Shown: in pieces, positions 34,011 to 42,177 of the stretch
Layout of the letters: every line of letters begins with the position of its first letter
How positions within the stretch are numbered: the stretch's first letter is position 1
NCBI RefSeq assembly: GCF_002277025.1
Contig: NZ_NIWD01000013.1
Location: 62,001-126,000, forward strand
Direction of reading: 5' to 3'
From: Sphingopyxis sp. GW247-27LB
Lineage (GTDB): Bacteria > Pseudomonadota > Alphaproteobacteria > Sphingomonadales > Sphingomonadaceae
Length of the DNA stretch: 64,000 bases
The notes under the pieces: model-generated
Seen by the model: the letters and a program-made list of their open reading frames with translations, nothing else
Databases searched by the model: none
What the model was told of the DNA's origin: nothing
Position numbers and translations under genes: made by a program

Positions 34011-36100
34011 TCGGCCGCCCTTCGACTGCATTCCATGCGCTCAGGACAGGCTTCGTCAAAGCCGTCCGCGCGACGATCGACAATTTCCGGCACGGCGGCA
34101 CCGCGCCATTCTTTGGCGGTCTGCTGCGGCGGACCCGCTTCGACTATCGCAAGGAGATCGGCGACTGCCTGGACGCGTCGGTGGTCATGGCGCCGGTGCA
34201 ATGGGTGCAGCGCGCGCTGCCCGAGGCGACGCTGATGGTCCGGCAGCGGAACCGGAAGGGTGCGGTCGATGACCTGCCCGATCACCTGATGCTCGCGCTG
34301 ATCCAGAGCCCGAACCCCTATTACGGGGATATCGTGCTGTGGTGGGGCTATGTGCTGAGCATGATCCTGGACGGCAATGCCTATTGGCTGATCGTCCGCA
34401 ACGGCCTCGGCCGGCCCGCCGAGCTTTGGTATATCCCGCATTGGATGCTGGAGCCGAAATGGCCCGCGGACGGCAGCGTCTTCATCTCGCACTATCTCTA
34501 TTCGCCGGGCGGCGGGGCGGCGTCGATGGAGATCGACCCCGCGGACGTGATCCATTTCCGGCACGGCATCAACCCGCGCAATCCCCGCAAGGGGCTGGCG
34601 CCGATCGACAACGCGCTGCGCGAAATCTTCATGGACCTGGAGAGCAGCAATTTCGTGTCGGCGCTGCTCCGCAACATGGGCGTGCCCGGCGTCGTGATCA
34701 GCCCCAAGGGCGGCGCGATGCCCAATCCCGCCGACGTCGAGGCGACCAAGACCTACGTGCGGTCGCAGTTCAGCGGCGACGGCCGCGGGAGCCCGCTCGT
34801 CCTGGGCGCGCCGACCGAGGTCAGCGCCTTCGGCTTCAATCCCCAGATGATGGACACGGGCGGCGCGCGCGACGTCGCCGAGGAGCGGGTGTGCGCCGCG
34901 ATCGGCATTCCCGCCGCTGTCGTCGGCTTCGGCGCCGGGCTTCAGCAGACCAAGGTCGGCGCGACGATGGAGCAGCTCGGCAAGCAGGCGTGGCAGAATG
35001 GCGTGCTGCCGCTCTGCCGTCTCGCGGCCGACGAGCTGAAGCGGTCGCTTTTGCCGCAGTTCGGAAAGGCCGATGGGCTCGACGTCTTTTTCGACACGTC
35101 GGACGTGCCGGCGATGCAGGAGGACGAGGACAAGAAGGCCGATCGCTGGATCAAGATATTCGAAGCGGGCGCGGCGCAGCTCTATGAAGCGCGCCAGGCA
35201 CTCGGCCTCGATGCCGACGACAGCCATCGTTTCTACCTGCGCAAGATTTCGATGATCGAGGTTCCCGAAAACGGCGAGCGATCCGAGCCCGATGCGACGC
35301 CGAAGGGGCGCGGGGCGAAGGGGCGCGCCGCCAGCCAGGACGCCTACCAGCGCGGCGCCGCCTATCTGCTGATGCTTCAGCGGCAGGAAAAGGGGCTGGT
35401 AGAGGCGTATAAGAAACCTCTCATTGGCTTCTTCGACCGACTCGGCCGGGCCGCTGTCGAAGCGTCGGCCGAACTCCTCGAGGAGCAGTTCGGAAAGGCG
35501 CGGGGGGCGAAGAGCGACGATCTGCTCGTCGACATGATCCTCGACCGGCTGGGCATCCCGAAATGGGCGAGCGATTTGCGGGCGATCTATGAGGCGCAAT
35601 ATCTGGAGATCGGCAAGGCGACCGGGGATGCAGCCGAAGCCGCGGGGCTCGGCGCTTCGCTGCCCGATCAGGTCGCGCAGTCGATCGTCGCGGCGGGCGG
35701 GCGGCGGGCCGGGCTTGTCGATCTCGACCGGCAGACGCGCGCCGCGGTGTTCGACGCGCTGGCCGAGGGCCGGGCGGCGGGCGAAGGCGCGGTGCAGCTC
35801 GCGGCGCGCATCCTGCCCGCCGTCGCATCGGGACCGTCGCTCGATCCCGAAGTGCGCGCGCTGCGGATCGCGCGGACCGAGGCGAAATATGCGCAGAATA
35901 TCTCGACGATCGAGCGGGGGCGCGCGGCCGGCGTCTCGTCGTTCATCGTGTTCGACGGCCGGCTCGGGCCGGGCCGGTCGCTGCTCTCGCATATCGCGCG
36001 CGACGGCTCGATCGTCGGCATCCAGCAGGCGGTGGTGATGGCCGACGCCGAGCATCCCAACGGCACATTGAGCTTTGCCCCCAATTTCGAAGAGGACTGA
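34007..36100 (+). CDS. Portal protein fused to a Mu-F-like head morphogenesis domain
   Basis: 697 residues, much longer than a usual HK97 portal (about 400-450). Residues 1-410 are portal-like: HLMLALIQSPNPYYGDIVLW, ELWYIPHWMLEP, DVIHFRHGINPRNPRKGLAP and AIGIPAAVVGF. A polar linker (PDATPKGRGAKGRAASQDAY) follows near 430. Residues 440-697 end with ALRIARTEAKYAQNISTIER, the ARTE motif of Mu F-like minor head proteins. It forms the DNA entry vertex and perhaps an internal head protein. ATGA overlap with the terminase. Confidence 0.8.
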   Translation: MIGRPSTAFHALRTGFVKAVRATIDNFRHGGTAPFFGGLLRRTRFDYRKEIGDCLDASVVMAPVQWVQRALPEATLMVRQRNRKGAVDDLPDHLMLALIQSPNPYYGDIVLWWGYVLSMILDGNAYWLIVRNGLGRPAELWYIPHWMLEPKWPADGSVFISHYLYSPGGGAASMEIDPADVIHFRHGINPRNPRKGLAPIDNALREIFMDLESSNFVSALLRNMGVPGVVISPKGGAMPNPADVEATKTYVRSQFSGDGRGSPLVLGAPTEVSAFGFNPQMMDTGGARDVAEERVCAAIGIPAAVVGFGAGLQQTKVGATMEQLGKQAWQNGVLPLCRLAADELKRSLLPQFGKADGLDVFFDTSDVPAMQEDEDKKADRWIKIFEAGAAQLYEARQALGLDADDSHRFYLRKISMIEVPENGERSEPDATPKGRGAKGRAASQDAYQRGAAYLLMLQRQEKGLVEAYKKPLIGFFDRLGRAAVEASAELLEEQFGKARGAKSDDLLVDMILDRLGIPKWASDLRAIYEAQYLEIGKATGDAAEAAGLGASLPDQVAQSIVAAGGRRAGLVDLDRQTRAAVFDALAEGRAAGEGAVQLAARILPAVASGPSLDPEVRALRIARTEAKYAQNISTIERGRAAGVSSFIVFDGRLGPGRSLLSHIARDGSIVGIQQAVVMADAEHPNGTLSFAPNFEED

Positions 36101-36103
36101 CAG

Positions 36104-36823
36104 ATGATGTTGCAGACGAAATCCATGACCATCAAAGCGATGGACGAGAGCGGCAAGGGGCTGGCCGAGCTGGCGACGCTGTCGGCGGTCGACAATGACG
36201 GCGACACCTATGATCGCGGCGCCTTCGCATGGAAGGCGGGCGGGCACCAGTGGGCGATGATGATGCCGGCGCACGATCGGCGGAAGATGCCGTTCGGCAA
36301 GGCGCGGGTCTATGAGGAGGGCGACACGGCCTTTGCCGAGCTGAACCTGAACCTGAAGACCGAAGCGGGGCGCGAGTGGCACCAGGCGCTGTTGTTCGAC
36401 CTGGAGACGGGCGACCCGGTTCAGGAATGGTCCTATGGCTACAACATCGTCGACATGGACTATCGGGTGTCGGGCAACAGCCGGGTGCGCGTGCTGAAGA
36501 AGCTGGACGTCGACGAGGTGTCGCCGGTGCTGCGCGGCGCCGGCATCGGAACCCGCACGATCGCCATCAAGGGCGCGAAGCTGCGCGACGAGCATTTCGC
36601 GTCGCTGATCGGCGGGCTCGGCGAGATGGCGTCGGCGATCGACGAGGACCCGAACGCGGTATCGGCCTCTGGCCTCAAGCAGCTGCGCGAGATCCACGAC
36701 GCGATCGGGCGTGTCTTCACCGGCGCCGATGGCGAGGTCGACGAGGCGGCGGTGAAAGAGGCGCTGGGCCGGGACACGGCGCTGTCGCATTTCCTCCAAT
36801 ATCGGCAGACGCTGCGGCGCTGA
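36104..36823 (+). CDS. HK97-family prohead protease
   Basis: 239 residues. The S78 protease core keeps the histidine in MMMPAHDRRKMPFGKARVYE near residue 65 and the serine in VQEWSYGYNIVDMDY near residue 113. It should cut the N-terminal delta domain of the major capsid protein, which begins with a charged helical region. The 60-residue C-terminal helical extension may act as scaffold. Terminator-like hairpin follows. Confidence 0.85.
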   Translation: MMLQTKSMTIKAMDESGKGLAELATLSAVDNDGDTYDRGAFAWKAGGHQWAMMMPAHDRRKMPFGKARVYEEGDTAFAELNLNLKTEAGREWHQALLFDLETGDPVQEWSYGYNIVDMDYRVSGNSRVRVLKKLDVDEVSPVLRGAGIGTRTIAIKGAKLRDEHFASLIGGLGEMASAIDEDPNAVSASGLKQLREIHDAIGRVFTGADGEVDEAAVKEALGRDTALSHFLQYRQTLRR

Positions 36824-36860
36824 TCGTCGGCCCCAGCGAAATTCGCTCCAGGAGCGTGTC

Positions 36861-36893
36861 AGGCGATGCCGAGGCCCTCGGCATCGCCTTTTT
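36861..36893 (+). terminator. Strong intrinsic terminator before the capsid gene
   Basis: AGGCGATGCCGAG-GCC-CTCGGCATCGCCT is a perfect 13-bp stem with a 3-base loop, followed by TTTT. It stands 38 bases after the protease stop. It should end or attenuate the packaging-gene transcript. Confidence 0.85.
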
Positions 36894-37135
36894 CATGCGC
36901 CAGCCTTCTTAGCGGCTTCTCAGCCCTCTTAGGGCGCTATTTCCACCCAGCGGCGCGGGGCGACCCGTGGGTGATCGGGAGCCTGTTGTCATCGGGCGCC
37001 GAGTTCGGTTACATCGGCGCGACCCCCCGCATCGTCTGTCCGCCGCTGCCCCGGAACATGTTCCGGGGCGAACGCCCGCCATCGCTGCTGCCACATGGGC
37101 CGGATTTTCCGACCACCCATAGGGAGCAGCATGCG
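36894..37135 (+). promoter_or_regulatory. Capsid gene leader: possible promoter and a 22-bp palindrome
   Basis: No gene is seen here. TTGTCA (36986-36991) and TTACAT (37009-37014), 17 bases apart, could form a promoter for the capsid gene. GCCCCGGAACATGTTCCGGGGC at 37048-37069 is a perfect palindrome related to those at 29739 and 43421. CTTAGCGGCTTCTCAG at 36908-36923 matches a motif at the right end. AGGGAG at 37121 is the capsid ribosome site. Confidence 0.45.
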
Positions 37136-38455
37136 ATGACGGTGAAGAGTTTGACGCTGAAGGACGCCCGCGAAAAGGCGCAGACCCTTCAGGACAATCT
37201 GGGCAAGGTTTTTGCCGAGGCGAAGACCGACGACGGCCAGTATGATTACAACAAGGTCACCTATTTCGGCGCTGAGGTGAAAGGCTCGGTCTCCGTCGCC
37301 GAGAAGGTGAAGGCGATGAACGACGAGCTGGACGAGGTCATGGGCCATGTCGAGACGCTCGAAGCTGCCGACAATGCCGCCAAGGCCCATGCCGATCGCG
37401 GCAAGGCGCGCCGCGGCTTCGGCCTGCCGGGTGGCGGCGAGAAGGGCGGCGATCGCCCGCGGCTGATCAAGTCGCTCGGCGAACTGGTGTCCGACGACAA
37501 GCTCTACCTGGACTGGGCCGAGAAGGGCGCCAAGGGTCAGATCGACCTCGCCTATGACGACGTCTGGGCGACCGATCTGCTCGCGATGGCGACCAGCGGC
37601 AACACGATCGGCGCCAAGGCGCTGATGACGACGGCCGCGGGCTATGCGCCCGAGGCGGTTCGCCTGCCCGGTTTCGTCGAGCATACGACGCGGCCGATCG
37701 AGCTGATCGACATCCTTCCGACCTCGCGCACCGGCAATGCCCAGGTCACCTACATGGAGGAGACGACGCGCAACCACGGCGCGGTCGAAGTCGCCGAGGG
37801 CGGCGAATATGCCGAATCGGAGTTCGTCTTCACCGAAAAGTCGAGCCCGGTTCGCAAGATCGGCGACAGCCTGCCCGTCACCGACGAGCAGCTGGAAGAC
37901 GTGCCGTTCATGGGCAGCTACATCAACGGCCGCCTGTCGTTCGGCTGCCGTCAGCGGCTCGATCGCCAGGCGCTGATCGGCGATGGCGCGGGTTCGAACC
38001 TTCGCGGCCTGAAGAATATCGTCGGTATCCAGGTGCAGGCGCGCGGCGGCGATCCGGTCCCCGACGTCTTCTATCGCATGATGACGAAAATCCGCATGAA
38101 CGGGCAGGCGGTGCCGACGCACCACGTCATGCACCCGCTCGACTGGGAGGGTATCCGCCTGCTGCGCACGGCCGACGGCATCTATGTCTTTGGCAGCCCG
38201 AGCGAGGCCGGCCCCGATCGTCTGTGGGGCCTGCCGGTTGCGCAGAACTCGGCCGATGCCCAGGGCACGGGCTACACCGGGTCGTTCCAGCAGGCGTGGA
38301 TCAGCCTTGTCGAGCGCCGCGGCGTCGACGTGCAGATCGGCTACGTCAACGACCAGTTCAAGAAGGGGCAGCGCACCGTGCGCGCCGACCTGCGGACTGC
38401 GCTCGTCGCCTTCCGCCCGCCCGCCTTCTGTCAGGGCACCGGGCTCGCCGGCTAA
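37136..38455 (+). CDS. Major capsid protein, HK97 fold
   Basis: 439 residues from ATG 37136; the frame is open upstream, but that part has no coding character. Residues 1-105 are charged and helical with a Gly-rich end (RGFGLPGGGEKGGDRP), the expected cleaved delta domain. The shell part has GFVEHTTRPIELIDILPTSR, AEGGEYAESEFVFTEKSSPV with PVTDEQLEDVPFM, and ALIGDGAGSNLRGLKNIVGI, all typical of the HK97 family. Confidence 0.92.
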   Translation: MTVKSLTLKDAREKAQTLQDNLGKVFAEAKTDDGQYDYNKVTYFGAEVKGSVSVAEKVKAMNDELDEVMGHVETLEAADNAAKAHADRGKARRGFGLPGGGEKGGDRPRLIKSLGELVSDDKLYLDWAEKGAKGQIDLAYDDVWATDLLAMATSGNTIGAKALMTTAAGYAPEAVRLPGFVEHTTRPIELIDILPTSRTGNAQVTYMEETTRNHGAVEVAEGGEYAESEFVFTEKSSPVRKIGDSLPVTDEQLEDVPFMGSYINGRLSFGCRQRLDRQALIGDGAGSNLRGLKNIVGIQVQARGGDPVPDVFYRMMTKIRMNGQAVPTHHVMHPLDWEGIRLLRTADGIYVFGSPSEAGPDRLWGLPVAQNSADAQGTGYTGSFQQAWISLVERRGVDVQIGYVNDQFKKGQRTVRADLRTALVAFRPPAFCQGTGLAG

Positions 38456-38567
38456 TCGATCGCCTGCCGGGGTGCTTTGAGCTGGTCCCTTGATCCCCCG
38501 GCTTCGGCACCGGCTGGGCGCGCAACTCTCTCCCGCGCGCCCAGCCGGAAGCTTGAGGAGAATTTCC

Positions 38568-39113
38568 ATGAAGATGCCTGGTTCCCAGCCGCGCGTGCGG
38601 ACGTGTCAGATCGGCGAGGTCGCGCTTGGCGCCGACAACGCCATCCTGGGCGATGCCGCTATGGACGATGCCGATCCGACCGTGATCGACGCGTTCGCCG
38701 GCCAGCCGGACGTTCCGCGCAACCTGACGGTCAAGGGCAATGACGCCAACGTGAGCGGCGACGTCGAGATCGAAGGCACCAACGCCTTCGGCGAGCCGAT
38801 CAGCGAGACGATCGCGCTCGCGGGCGCGGCGGTCGTTGCCGGCAGCAAGGCGTTCCGCACCGTCACCCAGGTCACCCTGCCGCCCTATGACACCGCCAAC
38901 ACCGAGCGCGTTCGCGTCGGGACCGGCGCGAAGCTGGGGCTGCCCGTCGCGCTCTCGCGCGACACGGTGATCGCCGCCTATCGCGACAATGCGCGCGAGG
39001 CGAACCATCCGACCGTCGCCGTCGACGAGGACGCGGTCGAGAGCAACACGGTCACCCTCGGCTCCGCGCTGAACGGCTCGGCCGTGATCGTCGACCTCTA
39101 CGAAACGAACTGA
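38568..39113 (+). CDS. Probable head decoration or structural protein
   Basis: 181 residues; ATG 38568 follows a strong GAGGAG. All-beta composition with NVSGDVEIEGTNAFGEPISE and AFRTVTQVTLPPYDTANTER. It sits directly after the capsid gene, the usual place for decoration or tail-tube-like proteins. The family is not recognised for certain. Confidence 0.6.
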   Translation: MKMPGSQPRVRTCQIGEVALGADNAILGDAAMDDADPTVIDAFAGQPDVPRNLTVKGNDANVSGDVEIEGTNAFGEPISETIALAGAAVVAGSKAFRTVTQVTLPPYDTANTERVRVGTGAKLGLPVALSRDTVIAAYRDNAREANHPTVAVDEDAVESNTVTLGSALNGSAVIVDLYETN

Positions 39114-39133
39114 GCCCTTCGACGGGCTCAGGG
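39112..39133. repeat. Host-type GAGCCC-TTCGAC-GGGCTC hairpin inside the phage
   Basis: The sequence from 39112 (stem GAGCCC/GGGCTC) followed by AGGG is the reverse complement of the CCCTGAGCCtGTCGAAGGG repeat found between dnaK and dnaJ. It overlaps the stop codon of the previous gene and probably shapes the 3' end of its mRNA. Confidence 0.6.
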
Positions 39134-39158
39134 TGATCGGACAAGAAGGAGAGATTTC

Positions 39159-39725
39159 ATGATTGCGAAGGAGCGTCTGTATCTGACAGCCGACAGCAAG
39201 CGGCTGGTCCGCGAAGGCGATCGGGCGGCGGCAAGCCTCTATGCCGCGAAGGGCGACGAAATCCCCGATAGCGCCGTTCAGCGGTTCGGGCTGAAGGACG
39301 GGACGATCGGCAAGGGCAATTCGCGCGCCCCCAACCAGAAGGAAGGCCTGCCCGGCCAGGATAAGGAAAAGGCGCCCGGCCCGGACAAGGAAAAGACGCC
39401 GGACGGCGACAAGGGCGGTGGCCGCGGCACCAAGGGCGCGGGCGGCGCCGGCGACGCGGGCACGGCGTCCGCGGCCGATGACCTGACGCGCGTCAAGTTC
39501 ATCGGCGCCGCGTCGGTCAAGGCGCTGAGCGCTGCCGGCATCACCAGCTTCGCGCAGCTCGCGGCGATCGACCCGGCGAAGCCGCCGCAGGTCGAGGGCA
39601 TGGGCGCGCGGGTCAACTGGAGCGGGATCGTCGCCTCGGCGATCGAACTGCACGAGGCGGAGCCCGGCAACGAGCTTGGCGGGGAAGGCGGGGCCGACGC
39701 CGGCGCGGGTCAGACAGGAGCCTGA
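39159..39725 (+). CDS. Head protein with disordered linker and helix-hairpin-helix-like end
   Basis: 188 residues. The first 50 look globular (ERLYLTADSKRLVREGDRAA), 50-105 are Lys/Gly/Pro-rich and disordered (KEKAPGPDKEKTPDGDKGGG), and 110-165 have KFIGAASVKALSAAGITSFA, a helix-hairpin-helix-like DNA-binding pattern. AAGAAGGAGAG precedes the ATG. It lies where head-tail connectors are coded; function unknown. Confidence 0.6.
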   Translation: MIAKERLYLTADSKRLVREGDRAAASLYAAKGDEIPDSAVQRFGLKDGTIGKGNSRAPNQKEGLPGQDKEKAPGPDKEKTPDGDKGGGRGTKGAGGAGDAGTASAADDLTRVKFIGAASVKALSAAGITSFAQLAAIDPAKPPQVEGMGARVNWSGIVASAIELHEAEPGNELGGEGGADAGAGQTGA

Positions 39726-39728
39726 TCC

Positions 39729-40298
39729 ATGCCGCTGCTCGACCGGGTCAAGGAACGGTGCGGGTCGGAGCTGTCCGATGCCGAGCTTCAGGCGATGATC
39801 GATGCGATCGTCGCCGAGCTGGACGCGCGCCTTGGCCCGGTCGGACCGGTCACGATCGAGCTGGGCGATCCCGACGATCCGCACAGCCGGTTCAACCGGA
39901 CGCTGCGCGTCCTGCCGCCGATCGACGCGACCGCCGAGCTGACGATCGTCGAACTCGATCCCGGCAACAGCGGCGGCGCCGCGGCCGAGCTGGAGCTGGC
40001 ACCGGGCGATTATCGCTTGCTGCACGGCGGGCGGACGCTTCAGCGGCTGACGGGCGGGCCGAACGGGCGCGGTTATTGGGCGCCGCTGGTGCGGCTGACC
40101 TACACTCCGCAGGGCGCCAGCCAGGCGCAGCGGGACGAGGCGGTCATCAAGCTGATGATGGTCGACCTGTCCTATCGCGGCGGGCTGAAGAGCGAGCGCG
40201 CCGGCGACTATTCGATCACGCTGAGCGGCGACCCGGTCGCCGATCGCGAGAGCATCATTGCCGGGCTGATCCCGGCGAGCGGGTTTCTGCTGGCTTAG
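39729..40298 (+). CDS. Head-tail connector-like protein
   Basis: 189 residues starting three bases after the previous stop. N-terminal helices (SELSDAELQAMIDAIVAELD) and a beta-rich end. By place and by the DRVKERCGSELSD opening it resembles head-tail adaptor or completion proteins of siphoviruses. Assignment is mainly positional. Confidence 0.55.
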   Translation: MPLLDRVKERCGSELSDAELQAMIDAIVAELDARLGPVGPVTIELGDPDDPHSRFNRTLRVLPPIDATAELTIVELDPGNSGGAAAELELAPGDYRLLHGGRTLQRLTGGPNGRGYWAPLVRLTYTPQGASQAQRDEAVIKLMMVDLSYRGGLKSERAGDYSITLSGDPVADRESIIAGLIPASGFLLA

Positions 40299-40308
40299 AG
40301 AGAGAGAC

Positions 40309-40488
40309 ATGGACGAAGTGACCCGGAAGGTAGGCGACGCGATCGGCGCGGTGAAGACGATGCTCGACGCGATGGCGGCCGATCCGACCGTCGACAAGCG
40401 CGGGCTGGCCGTCACGCGAACCCAATTCGAAACCGCCTTCCTGTGGGCGGCCAACGCCGTGGGCGGCGAAGGCATTTTCGAGGGCTGA
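40309..40488 (+). CDS. Acb2-like small protein (possible anti-CBASS cyclic-nucleotide sponge)
   Basis: 59 residues from ATG 40309, behind GAGAGAGA. It starts MDEVTRKVGDAIGAVKTMLD and its second half, DKRGLAVTRTQFETAFLWAA then NAVGGEGIFEG, fits the helical-hairpin pattern D-x-R-x-LA----T-----F--A--A[IV] that I associate with the Acb2/Tad1 hairpin family. Acb2 hexamers bind cyclic di- and trinucleotides and so block CBASS immunity. The N-terminal helix is short. Match is from memory of the family pattern; treat as a candidate. Confidence 0.5.
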   Translation: MDEVTRKVGDAIGAVKTMLDAMAADPTVDKRGLAVTRTQFETAFLWAANAVGGEGIFEG

Positions 40489-40491
40489 GCG

Positions 40492-40788
40492 ATGAAGTGG
40501 CATGCCCCCAGCGAGCGGACACAGCTCATCCTGCTTTCGCCGGTGATCGCGGTCGCCGCGATCGCCGCCTTGTGGTTTCTGCCAATCGCCGGCCTCTTTT
40601 GGCTGGACGATAAATGGCGGGTCCGACAGGCCGCAAAGGGCTGGCATCCGTGGCTCGCGTGGCGCCCGGTCAAAGTCGGCGAGTGGTGGGCGAAGGACCG
40701 CCGCTGGGTCTGGCTGGAGACGGTCGAGCGCCGGGTTCGCAAATATGGCGACGGCTATGACTATCGGCTGCCGGGAGCCGAGGCATGA
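40492..40788 (+). CDS. 98-residue membrane protein
   Basis: Hydrophobic segment LILLSPVIAVAAIAALWFLP (residues 12-31) and a tryptophan-rich, basic cytoplasmic part (WHPWLAWRPVKVGEWWAKDR). It starts three bases after the Acb2-like gene. Not a structural protein by composition; function unknown. Confidence 0.6.
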   Translation: MKWHAPSERTQLILLSPVIAVAAIAALWFLPIAGLFWLDDKWRVRQAAKGWHPWLAWRPVKVGEWWAKDRRWVWLETVERRVRKYGDGYDYRLPGAEA

Positions 40789-40994
40789 CGCGCAGGCCCG
40801 GCATTCTTGAACAGGTTCGATCCGAAGCCTGGAGCGACGGGTTCGCGCAGGCGAACATGCTCGTCGACGACGACGCATGGTGGGCTGGGTGGACGGCGGC
40901 AGAGGCCGCGGCGCCCAGCCGGTTGGTCTGGTTCATCCTCGGCGCCGTGGCCGGCGTCCTGGCGATCGTCCTGGTCAACGGGGTGTGGGCATGA
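40785..40994 (+). CDS. 69-residue tail-anchored membrane protein
   Basis: Soluble N-terminal half (EQVRSEAWSDGFAQANMLVD) and a C-terminal helix, LVWFILGAVAGVLAIVLVNG. Overlaps both neighbours by ATGA. Unknown function. Confidence 0.6.
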   Translation: MTRRPGILEQVRSEAWSDGFAQANMLVDDDAWWAGWTAAEAAAPSRLVWFILGAVAGVLAIVLVNGVWA

Positions 40995-41101
40995 GCTTCC
41001 TTCGTGACATATTCGTCAACCTGGGCGCGGTGCTGCTCGGGGCGGCGCTGCTCTGGCTGGCGGCGTTCGCCGTCCAGGTCATTCGGGCGTTCCTGCGATG
41101 A
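40991..41101 (+). CDS. 36-residue membrane peptide
   Basis: MSFLRDIFVNLGAVLLGAAL followed by LWLAAFAVQVIRAFLR is almost one long hydrophobic helix. It begins inside the end of the previous gene and ends in the next ATGA. Third membrane protein in a row between head and tail genes. Confidence 0.5.
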   Translation: MSFLRDIFVNLGAVLLGAALLWLAAFAVQVIRAFLR

Positions 41102-41448
41102 TCGGCCGTCGCCTCACGATGCGGGCGCATGTCGAGCGCAATGTCGCGGTGGGCAAGAACGGGTGGAACGCGCCCGCGGCGCCCGACTATCAGCCGCATG
41201 GCGTGCTGCCGTGCTTCGCCTGGGCGCCGAAGGCCGGCGTCGACGTCGTCGACAGCAAGAAGGTCGCGGTCCAGCAGGACGTGCGGATGATGATCGCGCT
41301 CGGCGCCGAGCTGCTGCCCGGCGACCGGGTCGCGCAGATCACGAACGCGAAGGGGGACGCGGTGCTGTTCCGCGGGCCGCTACGCATCGAGGGCGAGATC
41401 GACTTCAAGCATAATCACCGCGAAGTCGCGCTGGTGAGGGTCGGCTGA
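41098..41448 (+). CDS. Head-closure-like protein
   Basis: 116 residues with a beta-barrel-like run (RVAQITNAKGDAVLFRGPLR, IEGEIDFKHNHREVALVRVG). The place, between the connector and a gp10-like gene, is that of head-closure/stopper proteins. No firm family match. Confidence 0.5.
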   Translation: MIGRRLTMRAHVERNVAVGKNGWNAPAAPDYQPHGVLPCFAWAPKAGVDVVDSKKVAVQQDVRMMIALGAELLPGDRVAQITNAKGDAVLFRGPLRIEGEIDFKHNHREVALVRVG

Positions 41449-41741
41449 TGCAGATCGGCGTGATCCAGGGGGCGACGCGCATCGTCGGCAAGTCGCAGGG
41501 CTATAACGGCCTGCCGATCCGCGACGAGGCGATCCATTGCACGGTGAACGGGCCGGACACGCCCGCGATGGTGACCGCGTGGCTGCCGACGCCCGCCGAG
41601 CTGGCGGCGCTGAACGCCGGCGCCGCCGTGCATGTCCGCATCCTCGGCCGCACCCCGCCGCCGATGGCGGTCGAGGTCGGGCCGGTCCCGTCGATCGACG
41701 ATCGCGAGAGCCTGGACGGGCGGGAGGCGGATCGTGCCTAG
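41448..41741 (+). CDS. Hypothetical 97-residue structural-module protein
   Basis: TGATG overlap with the previous gene. Beta-rich: MQIGVIQGATRIVGKSQGYN and AAVHVRILGRTPPPMAVEVG. It may be a neck protein. Its last eight bases overlap the next start. Confidence 0.5.
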   Translation: MQIGVIQGATRIVGKSQGYNGLPIRDEAIHCTVNGPDTPAMVTAWLPTPAELAALNAGAAVHVRILGRTPPPMAVEVGPVPSIDDRESLDGREADRA

Positions 41742-42177
41742 CAAGAGCCTGACCTGGAACGGCGAGGCGGTGTCGGCCGCGTGGAAGGAGGCGCAGATCA
41801 AGGGCGTCAACGCGGCGATGGGCGCGGCGGTCAATCATGCCAAGCGCAACCACCCGTGGAAGAACCGCACCGGCATATTGGAGGGCGCGATCAACGTCAC
41901 CGATCCGGCGCGGCCGATCGCGACGGGGGTGGAGGGCGTGTGGGGCGTCAACGACGCGGTCCAGGCGCGGATACTGGAGGTCGGCGGCGTGATCACGGCG
42001 AAGAACGCCGCGGCGCTCGCCATCCCGCTGCCGGGCGGCGGCGTGGTGCTGCGCAAGTCGGTGACGATCCCGGCCTATCCCTATCTGCGGCCCGCGGCCG
42101 ACGCGGTCTATCCGTCGCTCGCGATGCGTATCCAGAAGGCGCACGCCAAGATCGGCGGGGGAGCGAGCGATGACTGA
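41734..42177 (+). CDS. HK97 gp10-like neck protein
   Basis: 147 residues from GTG 41734. An N-terminal helix (AAWKEAQIKGVNAAMGAAVN) and then NRTGILEGAINVTD, with a C-terminal PAYPYLRPAADAVYP, match the HK97 gp10 family of tail-completion proteins, in particular the conserved PYL(R)PA. It links head and tail. Confidence 0.75.
   Translation: MPSKSLTWNGEAVSAAWKEAQIKGVNAAMGAAVNHAKRNHPWKNRTGILEGAINVTDPARPIATGVEGVWGVNDAVQARILEVGGVITAKNAAALAIPLPGGGVVLRKSVTIPAYPYLRPAADAVYPSLAMRIQKAHAKIGGGASDD

Noticed and set aside
33782..36799. 1005-codon open frame on the minus strand opposite the portal and protease genes
   Set aside because: It is a GC-rich antisense shadow with Arg/Asp/His-heavy, low-information sequence. 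The forward portal and protease are recognisable and overlap neighbours correctly.
36866..37135. 90-codon upstream extension of the capsid frame
   Set aside because: It crosses the terminator hairpin and the palindrome and has no capsid-like sequence; ATG 37136 has a proper ribosome site.
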